48,332 bases of DNA from JAWKTM01 sp041399085 (lineage in GTDB: Bacteria; Planctomycetota; Planctomycetia; Pirellulales; Pirellulaceae): the NCBI GenBank assembly GCA_041399085.1, contig JAWKTM010000058.1:1-48332 (forward strand), written 5' to 3'. Under the pieces are notes generated by a model, which saw nothing but the letters and a program-made list of their open reading frames with translations, was not told the origin of the DNA and made no database searches. Shown here in pieces: positions 18,493 to 28,376 of this stretch (position 1 is its first letter; every line of letters starts with the position of its first letter). The position numbers were made by a program, and so were the translations under genes.

Positions 18493-18617
18493 GTCATGCT
18501 CCGCGTGACTGATTGCGTGTCGTGTTCCGTGTGAGGGATTACCTCTCGCGTCACGGGCTTTCCGTGTTGTTGCAGTGTTGCGGCATGCACAGCATGCCCT
18601 ACGTGTACTGACCGCTA
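18493..18617 (-). repeat. Copy B2 of the dispersed repeat, next to a stop codon
   Basis: Same order of landmarks as B1, with the palindrome GGCATGCACAGCATGCC at 18582-18598 and the ending GACCGCTA. The CTA at 18615-18617 is the stop (TAG on the minus strand) of the kinase/SUMF1 gene. As with B1, the repeat begins at the end of a gene, and the tail element A2 lies about 290 bp further on. Confidence 0.75.
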
Positions 18618-21600
18618 CGGAGTCCTGGCTATTCGAAGGCCATAGAAGGGGACGCGGAGTGACGGCGTGTTGCCGTAACGATTGGTGACGCGGAGAGTTT
18701 ACTACTGACATTCCATGCACCCCGCGGAGAACACGCGGCGTGTCGCCCGACGGTGGGTTCAGCGGATCGCGCGGAAGAGACCGACGATAGAAATCGTCTT
18801 CAGACTGATCGAAGCAGAATTCCCAAACATTGCCGACCGTGTCGTATAAACCCCAAGTGTTCGGTCGATAGCTGCCAACAGTGGTTGTGCGCTGCAAGGA
18901 CGGCCCCTTGGTCGATGTGCCGTAGGGGAAATTGCCGTCGACATTTGCCTCTCGGCCGTTCACCGAACTGCCCCAAGGAAACGGCGTATCAGTTCCCGCT
19001 CGTGCCGCGTATTCCCATTCTGCCTCGGTCGGCAGCCGATATCCGGTTCCGCCAAGCACGCATCGGTTTGACCGCTGACTTCGTAATACAGCGGTAAGCC
19101 TTCCAGTTTGCTGAGCATTGCAGAATGCGATGCAGTCGTCCCACGAGACCGATTCCACTGGGAATCGGCTCGTATCGTGGCTAGGAAACTTTGCGAAGTG
19201 ACTCGGGCTCGTCTTCATCACTTTTTGATACAGACCCTGAGTAACCTCGTGCGTCCCGATCACGAATCCGTTCGTGATTTGAACCATGTGTTGGTGTTCA
19301 TCGCTGCTTCGGAATTTTCTTGCTGTCAGTAAGATCAATCACCAATTCGACAACCTCATCCCACCGTGGATCGCTCGGCCGGCCTCCAATCTCACTTTCA
19401 TTGGAGCCCATCATGAATTCACCAGGTGGGACGTAAGCCATCGTAAATCCATTAGGGCTGGTCCAGATTTCGCCGGGTTCATCAAGTTCGGCCAAGTCTG
19501 GCGAGAGGCTCGTAATTTGAACGCAGGCAACGCGGAAGCCAAGGTCGTAGTCCCGAGAGTCCGGCGAGCGGCTATCGCGACGCGGCTGAGCGGCAGTTCG
19601 ACGATGGGGTGCGGAAGCCGCCGCCACGGTCCAAGGGAAGGAACCGCCGGTTTTTAACCAAGGATCGACGACCGAATCAGTGGGGTAGTCTGCATACATG
19701 TCGCCAGTTAGTTCCCAGGCATTTCCGTGCATGTCGAAAAATCCCCACGGGTTGGCGCGTTTGGTGGCAACTTCGTGAACGTATTTCTGATTCACGTCCC
19801 GTGCATTGTCACCAAACCACGCGTATTGGCCGAGCTGCGAATCGCTGTTTCCAAAATGGTAGGCCGTCGTAGAACCGGCTCGGCACGCGTATTCCCACTG
19901 AGCCTCGGTCGGCAGCCGGTATTCCCAACCATCCGGCAGCGTACCGTTCTTGCGTTCCAAAGCGGTGAGACGCTCGCAATACCGGTCGGCATCTTCGCGC
20001 TGACGTAAACCGCGGGATAATTGTCCCCTTCGCGGACGAAGATTTGCCCTTTCCACGGCTCGCTGTTCATGACGGTCCGCCAAGCACGCTGTGTGTTTTC
20101 GGTCGTGGCGAGAAAGAATCCGGTGGTCAGGGTCACTGGATGTTGCGTCTCATCAGTGTCGCGTCCACTTTCTCCACTGGGCGAGCCCATCTGAAACGTT
20201 CCCGGCGGAAGATAGACCAGTTCCTGGCCAATCGAGTTGGTGAACTTCTTGCCGAGTTTTAAGTCCGAGAATTGGTCGACTCGTGCGACCGCGCGCTTTT
20301 TCAAGCCGATGTTTATAGTCAGCGAGCACTGGTTCCTGCTCCTGCTTCCACCGTGCCAAGGAGTCTCGCTCCGATTGCGTGGCGGATAGTTCCCTTAACT
20401 TGGTCCCCAGCGTCGCCTTAGCGACTTTAAGCTCTTCCGATACCGCCCCCAATTCCGTCCGCGCCGCATCTCGCTCTTTGTATTGGGCACCCTGAAACAA
20501 CACTTCCTGGTAATCGGCCTTGGTATCGTCGATTTGCTTCGTCAAGTCCGCGACTTGTCGTTGCAAAGTCTCGTTGGTTGCGAGTTGCGTGAATTGAGCA
20601 GGTCGGCGTTGGACGCCAACCGCTGTTTCCGTTGCTCTTCCGTTTCGTGCTTGTCCAAGAATGATTTCATGGCGGCCATCGCGCCCAACAATTCCGTGCG
20701 CTTCGGTCCAGCGACCACTGGCATAATGGTCGGCCGCGCGCGAGCAATCCGATCGGATCTGCTGGTAAGCCGTCAGCTTTTGAGTTCCGCGCCGAGCCCG
20801 ACGGATTGCGAGCTGAGCTGCCGCATCAAGTCCGCAATCTCATACGACTTCTGATTGTCGTCGATCAGCCGAACCAGATTCGGTTGGAGATCGGCAATTA
20901 GTCTCCACGCTTGGTCGGGATCGCCTGTTTCGACTTCGTTTGTATCTCCTGATAGGTCTTACCAAGTTCGGTCAGCCGCGTTAATCGCCGCGCAGTCCCG
21001 ATTCCACTGATTGTTGTCCAGCAAGAGCTTGCGGAGCGGTTGCACCAACGGGCGAAGGCGCTAGGTTGGCTGCCACCGTGAGGCGTCGGCAATTTGGTCG
21101 ACTGCTTGCGCAGCAACGAACTTGCCTCACCAGTGTTCCCATGCCGATTAGAGGCGTCGGCACGTTGTTCCAACTGCTGAGCGGCATCAATTCGCTGTTG
21201 CACTCGCGCGTCGGCACTGCGCATCGCGAGCGCGTTGGCCAGCGCCTCACGCTGCTCGCCCAATCGCCGCAGTTCCGACGTATAGGCGAAATGCTGGACA
21301 CGATCCCAAGAAACAAAGAAAAATACCAACAACACGGCCGCAACCGCGAGCAGACCGATTCCATCGCGAATCAATCGATTTTGCAACCGCCGGATTCGTT
21401 CCAACCGATCGAGCGCCGAGATTACTTCGTGGGGCGAGTGGAACACGGCGGGGTCGAAGGCACGTTGAGGGTTTCGCGGGGTCATCCCTTTAACAACGAT
21501 CTTGGCCAACCGCCGCGTCCGATCCCTTGGCAACCAAACGCTTGTACCACTGCGCCGGTAGATTCGATTCACTCTTGTTGGAGCCGGTAAACCATTCGTA

Positions 21601-22320
21601 GACAACCGTGCAAAGCTCGCTGACGTCCTCGGCCGGCGTTTTCCGCTCGCCGATCAGTTCTTCGGATGCGTAGCCCGGCGTATAACCACCTTTGACGGTG
21701 TGCATCCCCGTGTGGACTTCGTCGATGGCCTTGGCGCGAGCACAATCCACGAAACGGAATCGGTCGCCTTGCAGCATCACGTTGCGACCCGAGATGTCGC
21801 GGTGAATCTTGCCGGCATCGTGGAATCTCTGAAGACCCACCATTGCCTTGCGAAACAACTCGACCAACCGTTCCGCTCGATCCGCTTCGTTGGCCAGCCC
21901 CTTGCCGACCTTTTCCGCCGTCATCCCATCAACGAATTCCATCACCACGAAAGGTTGGATTCTATCGCCCGTAATCCGGTTCTCGTCATTGACACCGTAG
22001 TGATAGCGAGGAACGGCAGCGCATTCTTGCAGGTCCGCGAGCGACTTGCATTCATTGAGGAAATAGTTCTGGATCGGGATCTGTTCGCCATCGATTGTCT
22101 CGACGCCGTCCGGATCGCGATAAACTTTAATCGCCACGATGTGTCCCGAACGATCCTCGCGAGCCTTGACGACGACGGCGGTCCCGCCTTCGTAGATTTT
22201 TCCATGAGAAAGATTCGTAACCGTCAGTCCACGGGCTTCGATCTCTTTCATAGTGGCTGGCCAAATCGCCGATGATGGATCGTCATCGGGGTTGAGTCCA
22301 ACGTTATCGAGAATTCGCAT
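18615..22320 (-). CDS. Ser/Thr protein kinase - TM - coiled coil - two SUMF1 domains, heavily frame-broken
   Basis: Single gene of about 1,235 codons once joined. ATG at 22320 with GGAGA in front. The kinase domain (22320-21500) has the Gly-loop KIYEGGTAVVVKA, lysine in VAIKVYRD, hinge FVVMEFVDG, catalytic loop IHRDISGRNVML, and DCA in place of DFG (FRFVDCARAK), then YTPGYASEEL. After a shift near 21500-21590 a TM follows (GIGLLAVAAVLLVFFFVSW). A long coiled coil spans about 21290-20300, in several frames. SUMF1 domain 1 (about 20300-19520) shows YLPPGTFQMGS, EYRLPTEAQWEYACRAG and GFFDMHGNAWELTGD. SUMF1 domain 2 (about 19490-18615) shows MAYVPPGEFMMGS, PVESVSWDDCIAFC, YRLPTEAEWEYAARAG, TVGNVWEFC and ends GLRIARTP before TAG. 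SUMF1 folds include formylglycine-generating enzymes and binding modules; the paired cysteines needed for FGE activity are not evident, so a sensor role is possible. The kinase side should be cytoplasmic and the SUMF1 domains outside. At least ten frame changes; some real decay cannot be excluded. Confidence 0.75.
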
Positions 22321-22341
22321 CGGTTTGGTCTCCGGCCTTAA

Positions 22342-23102
22342 TTAATGAACGTCTTCAACATCTTTTCGAAGGGCCTCCAACGCCTTTTCCCGCCAGCGGG
22401 CCACGGTTGCCAGTGGTGTTCCGGTTCGTTCCGCGATTTCTTTCAGCGTCAGACCCGCATCCCGGTCTACTTCGTCGTCGTTTAATTCCACGATGTAGTA
22501 CAGCCGAATAACTTGAGCAAACTTGCGCTGCTGTTCCGTGCCGGACCGGTCCCATTTTTCCAAAATCTCCAGCACTTGTTTGAGATTGAGTTGGTCCTCC
22601 GCCATGCGGCGTTCGGCGTCTTTGGCGATGGCTGTTTTCAGGGCGTGAACGGACGCCGCTTCGCTACCGATCCGGTAGCGTCTCAGCAGATCGCGGCACA
22701 TTCGCGCGAGATGACCGTTTCCGACATAGTCTCGCAACATGGCCGGCGAGGTTTGAATCCACAACTGATCGTCGAAACGCTGTTTGATTTCGATGAAGAA
22801 GTCGGCGATACCAGGGTAAGAACTGGGCGACATATTTTGTCAGGTCCGATTTTTTGCGTTCGAACGCTTCGGCGATCATCGGGTAAAACTGTGCGCCGGA
22901 AGTACTGCTCCATCAACTCAATACACCTGTTTCGCAGTTGCTCCAGCGCTCGATTGCCACGTGAATCTCGGAACTATCGTGCATGCGATTGATTTGGGAA
23001 CGTAGTTTCCAATTGCTGCTTCATCTTCGACCAGAGTTGCGGCTGTCTTTGTTCCCTCATTTCTCGCACTGGATAAGCCATGACCGTGAGTGTGTCGGAC
23101 AT
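22342..23102 (-). CDS. Sigma-70-like regulator upstream of the kinase gene, frame-broken at the N-terminal side
   Basis: The clean part (22833-22342) has helical segments, a YYIVEL stretch and a C-terminal region 4-like helix-turn-helix: DAGLTLKEIAERTGTPLATV followed by ARWREKALEALRKDV. This is typical of ECF-type sigma factors. The upstream part is recovered by joining frames: ATG at 23102 (SDTLTVMAYPVREMREQR), then NRALEQLRNRCIELMEQYFR, AQFYPMIAEAFERKKSDLTK and GIADFFIEIKQRF, with changes near 22990, 22885 and 22830. The joined product is about 250 residues. The stop is 21 bp from the kinase ATG, so the two are almost certainly cotranscribed. Sigma genes next to Ser/Thr kinases are a known planctomycete arrangement. 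The N-terminal half is not an obvious sigma region 2. Confidence 0.6.
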
Positions 23103-23381
23103 AATGATGCCAGTCTATCATTCTCTTCTCGACGCATTGCGACGCAGTACGCTCATCGCCGTCTCCGGCGTCAAATCTTACCGCTTGAAACCTGATGTCG
23201 CCCAGCCGTTGATACGACAACGACCGGAATCAGCAGTGGCATCGCGAGGGCAACGGCGACCATGTGCTTAGACAACGTCGTACTGGCGCGGCGCGGTTTA
23301 TTACCCGCCTCTGTCCTTGTCACTCTTGATACGAATTACAACTTCTTCGGCGTCGAAGGCCTTGTGGTCAAGGCGGCGTCG

Positions 23382-24248
23382 TCATTTGGCCGTTTTTACT
23401 TCCGTTACCGCCCGGCCGGCTTCGCTTGATCGACGTTCAGACCGGCATACTTCGGTTGGCTTCGAGGCGGTTGAAGGCTCAGTCAGTTTGCCAGTGGCGG
23501 CACGAAAGATGATCGAACGAGGTAACGCCACGTCGGCCGCATTACGGGCTTCACGCCCGCACCTTGCCCTCGAGCCGATTTTATGCTCTGGCCGATGCTG
23601 GCAGGTGGAAGACTGACTGGACGAGGTTGCTCCTGGAATATGGTTCAGCGTGTCGGCTTCCATGCGAGCTGGTCGCCGGGTTTGTAGCACGGCGAACTCC
23701 TGTTCAATCTCCACAACTCCGTTCTTCATCGCCGCCGCCGCACCTTCCCCGTCGGAAACACTTTGCTTCAACCGATCAAAGCCCGCTTTTGATTCGCAGG
23801 GCGTTCTCGGTCACGCTCTTGCACGGATAGCAGATCGTCGATCTCGAGCTGAAACTCGCTCAATGAAAAGTTGGTCGATACGAACGTCACTCTGTCTTGT
23901 CCTTCATTGACCGCGTTTTGCAACACGGGATAGGCCGACGCTAACACTTGGCTCCGGTCCGCAACCGTTTGCTCCAACGCCGTGATTTCGTGCTCGAGAT
24001 TCTTCCACTGGATTCTGCGACAGGTTCAACTGAACCTGCCGATCGACCAGTTGCTCGCGAGCCGCCGCCAACTCGGTTGCGGCTTTCTCATCGTGAACAA
24101 CATCGGGATTTCCTCCTCGATCGACTTGATTGCGTCGTCGACGCGCCGGCGAAAGTACCCCAATAGGGTCGGAAACTGGCCGACCGGCCACGAAGAACAG
24201 TCCCGCTACAGCCAAAGCCCCACCGCCCGCGATTGCCCGGCGCAACAT
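23382..24248 (-). CDS. Exported or membrane-anchored coiled-coil protein, frame-broken
   Basis: The ATG at 24248-24246 opens an N-terminal membrane or signal segment (LRRAIAGGGALAVAGLFFVA). After frame changes near 24180 and 24105 it continues YFRRRVDDAIKSIEEEIP and DVVHDEKAATELAAAREQLV DRQVQLNLSQ. Further pieces in other frames are TVADRSQVLASAYPVLQNAV, FSLSEFQLEIDDLLSVQE and KQSVSDGEGAAAAMKNGVVE followed by IEQEFAVLQTRRP. The pattern, a short anchor then a long charged coiled coil, resembles planctomycete proteins found near sigma/kinase genes. The 3' end is uncertain: convincing coding sequence stops near 23630, while the last open frame ends at 23382. Function unknown. Confidence 0.45.
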
Positions 24249-24383
24249 GTCGTTTTCCCCAAATCCGGAGGTTCGGAGACGGGAACCGCCCGCTCTTCCA
24301 CTCCAAGATGCGAACGAGATCGCGGAAATTCTCACTGCGGCGGGAAAACTTTCGAATTCTCGCCAAGCATCGAATGAAGAGGA

Positions 24384-24508
24384 CATGCTCCGCATGCCTG
24401 ATTGCGTGTCGTGTAGATCAGGCGGCTGCGAGCGTGAAACCGGGTTGCTTGCGCCACACCGCTTTTATGGCGGCGAAACGGCGCGGCTTGCGCCGCTCCG
24501 CTTGCATG
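24384..24508. repeat. Partial repeat B plus two palindromic repeats
   Basis: CATGCTCCGCATG followed by ATTGCGTGTCGTGT at 24384-24414 matches the start of repeats B1 and B2. Next come two REP-like units: 24439-24470 (ACCGGGTTGCTTGCGCC...) and 24481-24508 (GCGGC-TTGC-GCCGC hairpin at 24483-24496, then TCCGCTTGCATG). Relatives occur at 25135-25210. Confidence 0.6.
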
Positions 24509-24679
24509 ACAATCATCGAAGCGGTTGGGCGCGAGCTCTCCCGTAACGTCATGCGCGTCACTCACACCTTGAGCACGACTGGCCCCGATACCAAGGCCAC
24601 CTCACACTGCGAACGGCGGACAAGCCCGGTCTTGATCCGTGCCGTCACGGCGGTTTCGCGGTGAATGGCGGAGCCGTCG

Positions 24680-24952
24680 CTAACCACCGAGTGGCGATAG
24701 GACGTACCAAAGGTAGTCGCCGTAGAGTTCAACTCTTTCGGCAACCAGTACGGCCGGATACATGAACCACTCCAGCGTCCTTGCCAGCGAGTTGTCGCCA
24801 GTCAGGGACGGGAAGCAAGCAGCCAACAGCAACATGAGCCACGGGGCGACGAGTAGGTAGATGAACGGAAGCAATACCAAGACCCCAATCGAAACAACCG
24901 TCTTGCCGATCGAGGCAGATGGCTCGTGCCGGGATGGGGCGTTGTCGTTCAC
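24680..24952 (-). CDS. Small two-TM membrane protein
   Basis: The GTG at 24952-24950 is preceded by GAGGAA at good spacing and gives 90 residues. Upstream in-frame ATGs exist but lack a ribosome site. After a polar start (NDNAPSRHEPSASIGK) there are two hydrophobic segments, VVSIGVLVLLPFIYLLVAPW and LMLLLAACF, and near the C-terminus EWFMYPAVLVAERVELYGDY. No family recognised. It stands alone between repeat clusters. Confidence 0.55.
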   Translation of the reverse strand: MNDNAPSRHEPSASIGKTVVSIGVLVLLPFIYLLVAPWLMLLLAACFPSLTGDNSLARTLEWFMYPAVLVAERVELYGDYLWYVLSPLGG

Positions 24953-25134
24953 AGCGTTTCCTCGTTCTGGGTGTTGATTCGAAGCGAATCGGCTGTGCGC
25001 GATCCGGGATATCAAAGCTCGGACGACGAGCGATCTTACATGTATTCGCCGCGGAGCGAGCTATCGCGCCCAGAAAGCTGATATGTGACTTCGGTTAGGG
25101 GCGGCGTTTGGTTGGGCGGGATAGCGTGGTTGGT

Positions 25135-25210
25135 GACGCACCGGGCGGCTTGCGCCGCTCCGCTTTCATTTCGGGGACGCACCGGGCAGCTTGCGCTGCT
25201 CCGCTTTTGT
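25135..25210. repeat. Tandem pair of REP-like palindromes
   Basis: GACGCACCGGGCGGCTTGCG (from 25135) and GACGCACCGGGCAGCTTGCG (from 25176), each followed by C(C/T)GCTCCGCTTT. The hairpins are GCGGC-TTGC-GCCGC and GCAGC-TTGC-GCTGC: the two stem positions that differ do so in a compensatory way, so pairing is kept. Period 41 bp. Confidence 0.65.
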
Positions 25211-25278
25211 TCGTATGAATGGTTCGCGGGGGATCGCGCTCGGTAACGTCCGTGATGGCATCGGCCAGCGAGAGCGCA

Positions 25279-25368
25279 GGGCGTTGCCCACGCGGTTAAA
25301 CGACGGACGCGAATCCAACGGGCACGCGGGGCGTTGCCCGCGCGGTTAAACGATGGACGCGAACGGCG
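25279..25368. repeat. 50-bp tandem repeat, two units
   Basis: GGGCGTTGCCC at 25279-25289 and again at 25329-25339, each followed by CGCGGTTAAACGA(C/T)GGACGCGAA. The core is a small hairpin (GGGC-GTT-GCCC). It lies 55-145 bp from the 3' end of the tRNA-Val gene. Confidence 0.65.
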
Positions 25369-25420
25369 TATGGCGCTGGAGGCGAGAAACCCGAAAGAAA
25401 TCGGGTTTGAAGGGGTGGGA

Positions 25421-25496
<76 letters not shown>

Positions 25497-25617
25497 GATT
25501 CATGATCGTCGCACGTGCGAACTTGGCAGGGACCCTTTGCTGTTTCGCACGTTGGACGATGGATGATACAGGCCGCTGGGAGTGGTCGCAAGATTGGGAC
25601 CGACGGCGAACGATGGG

Positions 25618-26308
25618 CTATTTCTTGGGCACCTGCAACGACTCGCCGCTTTGTTTCGGCGTGAGCGACAGGATGAACGGGACGGCTCGCGCGGCCCAGG
25701 ATTTTGGATCGGGGTGCAGGACGGCCGAGCTGCCGAGGCAACTGTCGAGCATGTCGGTGTGGACCATGCCGGGCGTGAGCGGTATCGCGGCCATCGTCCG
25801 CGGCAGCTCGTAGGCCAGCGTTTTCGTCAGGCCCTCGATCGCATACTTGCTGGCACAATACGGGCCCATTTCGCGAGCCACCGAGCGGCCCCAGCCGGAG
25901 CTGAAGTTGATGATGATCCCGTTTCCGCTCGATCATCGCCGGCACAAAATGCCGCAGGACGTAGAACACGCCCTTGATGTTGACGTCCATCAAGTCGGAA
26001 AACTCGTTCGGCGGAACTTGCCACAGCGGGGCGTTGGCGTTGATCCGAGCCGCGTTGTTGATCAGCAGATCGGGCGCGCCGCCGTCGGCCAAGACCTCCG
26101 CGGCCCAAGCTCCGACTTGCTCGTCGTCGGCCACGTCCACTTGCCAGAAGCGATGCGGCGCGGGAAACCGTTCGGTCAATTCTTGAATGGCCGACGCCGA
26201 GCGGGCGCAGCCGAGCACCGTGTGGCCTTGTTCGATGAACGCTTCGGTCATGGCCAGCCCTAATCCGCGGCTGGCGCCGGTCAAGACGATGCGGCGTTGC
26301 TCTGACAT
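25618..26308 (-). CDS. Short-chain dehydrogenase/reductase, one frameshift
   Basis: NAD(P)-dependent oxidoreductase of the classical SDR family. ATG at 26308-26306 (SEQRRIVLTGASRGLGLAMT). The cofactor loop TGASRGLG is at residues 9-16; the NNAA motif follows LADGGAPDLLI; VNIKGVFYVLRHFVPAMIER precedes a frame change near 25930. In the second frame the catalytic YCASK is followed by YAIEGLTKTLAYELP, TPGMVHTDML and the C-terminal end at 25618. The joined product is about 230 residues, a normal SDR length. The substrate cannot be told. Divergent from the second SDR gene with 122 bp between the starts. Confidence 0.8.
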
Positions 26309-26430
26309 AAAGAATCTCGCGTGCTGTTGGCGGTCCATTGCAAAACGGCGAATGACGTTTCAGAATCTTAGCTTACTCGGCTGGTTCGGACGGCCGAACC
26401 CCATCGCCCATCCTTGTCCGCCACAGCTCC

Positions 26431-27276
26431 GTGACTACACCCGACTCGCATTCTGACTCGTCGCCCGAGCCCGCTCCGTTGCCGGCTCGATTCAACAACA
26501 AGACGGCCATTGTCACTGGTGTCAACGACCGGGGCATCGGCGCCGCGATCGCCATGCGGTTGGCTCGCGAGGGCGCGCGTGTGGCGGCGTTCGGATTGGA
26601 CGAGCCGACTCGGACGATCAATCGAATCGCCAAGACCGGTCGAGCCATGTTGTGGCGGAAGGTGGATGTGCGCGATTCGGCGGCGATCAACGCGTTCGTC
26701 GCTGAGGTCGCCGCGGAACTCGGCACGATCGACGTACTGGTGAACAACGCGGGGATCGATCTTTCGGCGCCGTTGGTCGAGAGTTCCGATGAAGCGATCC
26801 GCCGGTTGATCGACGTGAACTTGATGGGCGCGATTCAAACGACCAAGGCGACGTTGCCGCAACTTCGATCGCCTGGCGGCGTGGTCGTGAACATCGCCTC
26901 GGCGACGGCGTTGGGCGGCAATGCCGAGCAGAGCATCTACAGCGCGAGCAAATCGGCGTTGCTGGGTTTTACGCATTCGTTGGCATTGGAGCTGCGGCAA
27001 GCGAAACAGCGCGTGGTGGCGGTCGCTCCCGGAACGGTGCTGACGCCGATGTCGCGACAGTACATGGGCAACACGAACAAGCAGGGGATGGGCGAGGTGA
27101 TCGCGCGGGCCGACCGCAGCATTGCGGCTTTGCCGTTGGGCGTGGGGTTGCCGGAAGACGTCGCCAACGCCGTGGCTTTCCTGGCGTCGGACGAAGCTCG
27201 TTGGATCAGCGGCGTGGTGTTGCCGATCGGTTATTGTTCGATGTACGCCCAACCGCTGGATCGCTTGGAAAGTTAG
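26431..27276 (+). CDS. Short-chain dehydrogenase/reductase
   Basis: 281 residues, starting at GTG 26431. It has a polar N-terminal extension of about 20 residues, then the cofactor loop in TAIVTGVNDRGIGAAIAMRL, NNAGI near residue 107, the catalytic serine in NIASATALGG and YSASKSALLGFTHSLALEL. The C-terminal AVAPGTVLTPMSRQY and FLASDEARWISGVVLPIGY fit the 3-oxoacyl-ACP reductase-like (FabG-like) branch, but the substrate is unknown. The glycine loop carries an insertion (GVNDRGIG). Clean frame. Confidence 0.88.
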   Translation: MTTPDSHSDSSPEPAPLPARFNNKTAIVTGVNDRGIGAAIAMRLAREGARVAAFGLDEPTRTINRIAKTGRAMLWRKVDVRDSAAINAFVAEVAAELGTIDVLVNNAGIDLSAPLVESSDEAIRRLIDVNLMGAIQTTKATLPQLRSPGGVVVNIASATALGGNAEQSIYSASKSALLGFTHSLALELRQAKQRVVAVAPGTVLTPMSRQYMGNTNKQGMGEVIARADRSIAALPLGVGLPEDVANAVAFLASDEARWISGVVLPIGYCSMYAQPLDRLES

Positions 27277-27320
27277 CTGCGAATGCTCAAGATGCCTCGT
27301 TCGACGGCTGCGGCAAGTCT

Positions 27321-28352
27321 ATGAATTTCACGCCGGATATCACCATCTTCTGGGGCAAGACTTCGCAGAACTTGGCCCATGTGTTTGTGCGCGTGAGCGG
27401 TCTGCCGAGCGATGCGCGGCTGAGAGGCTTTGTTCACGGGCCGGTGTGCCGCTACAGCCGCACACTGCCTTCTCGGATTATGTTGCGGGACTTAGGCCCC
27501 AGTAACGAGAGGTTGCTGCAAGCCGCGATTCCCGATCCGTGCTTTTGGTCGCCCGCGTTGCCGTTTCTGTACGACGCCGAGTTTCAGGTGGAAACGGACG
27601 CCGCCGAGCCGGTTGCCCTGCGGCAATCGTTTGGCGTTCGGATGTTCGGAGCCAGCGGTCGCAGCTTGCGGCTGGAAGGAAAACGCTGGGTGGCTCGGGG
27701 AACACGTTGGCCGGCAGCTTCGGAGACTCACACCCCGAATCGTGACGGCGGCCCGTCGCTTGCCGAAGCGATCGCGGCGTTGCACGACGAGTCGCTAGTA
27801 GCGGTGGTCACGGATCCGTCGCCCGCCGTGTGCCGCGAAGCGTCGGAGGCCGGCGTGATGTTGTTGGTGAGCGTTGCGAATAATCACGCCGCGTTCGAGC
27901 ATCAGGTTGCGGAGCTCGCGCGGTGGCCGGGCGTTGCGATGATCGCCGTGCCCGCCGCGTATGATGTCAATGTCTCGGATCGAGTTGGGGCGCTTCGCGG
28001 GCGGTTTCCAAATTTGTTGTTCGCCGCGACGATGACCGCCAGCGATCGCGATTCGGGCGCGTTGCCGGTTGATTGGGCCGATGCGGTGATCGCGGATATT
28101 GGGCCAGCGGCTTGCTCCGAGCAGGAAACGGCGACGTGGTTGGCCGAACTCGGTCGCGCGAATCGGCCGGTATTGGTGAGTCGTCATGAGCCGGCTCTGG
28201 AATCGCAGTCCGACGCGGTTGCCGACGAGCCAGCCGAACTCTTTCTCGACGCACGGGCGGCTTGTGATCGGCTGCAAGCGGACACGGCGGAGTTTGGCGA
28301 CTTTGCCGGGTATTTGATCGACGGAACGCCGTTCGGCAGTGGCCGCCGGTGA
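27321..28352 (+). CDS. Glycoside hydrolase family 2-like protein
   Basis: ATG at 27321, 343 residues. The N-terminal half looks like a beta-sandwich (FTPDITIFWGKTSQNLAHVF, then WSPALPFLYDAEFQVETD). The joint FGVRMFGASGRSLRLEGKRW VARGTRW mirrors the GH2 pattern GxR...NGKPxxLRG, where the sandwich ends and the TIM barrel begins. The rest is barrel-like: AIAALHDESLVAVVTDPSPA, EAGVMLLVSVANN, GVAMIAVPAAYD, PNLLFAATMTAS. I see no convincing catalytic acid pair, and the barrel is short, so activity is uncertain. No signal peptide. The gene lies 44 bp after the SDR gene and 24 bp before the E1-like gene, so all three may be cotranscribed. Confidence 0.55.
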   Translation: MNFTPDITIFWGKTSQNLAHVFVRVSGLPSDARLRGFVHGPVCRYSRTLPSRIMLRDLGPSNERLLQAAIPDPCFWSPALPFLYDAEFQVETDAAEPVALRQSFGVRMFGASGRSLRLEGKRWVARGTRWPAASETHTPNRDGGPSLAEAIAALHDESLVAVVTDPSPAVCREASEAGVMLLVSVANNHAAFEHQVAELARWPGVAMIAVPAAYDVNVSDRVGALRGRFPNLLFAATMTASDRDSGALPVDWADAVIADIGPAACSEQETATWLAELGRANRPVLVSRHEPALESQSDAVADEPAELFLDARAACDRLQADTAEFGDFAGYLIDGTPFGSGRR

Positions 28353-28376
28353 CTTGACCCACGTGAGCCAACGACG

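Noticed and set aside
18403..18614. C-terminal extension of the SUMF1 protein into repeat B2
   Set aside because: One frame stays open to 18403, but the SUMF1-type ending GLRIARTP and a TAG occur in another frame at 18617-18615, and the extension is repeat DNA.
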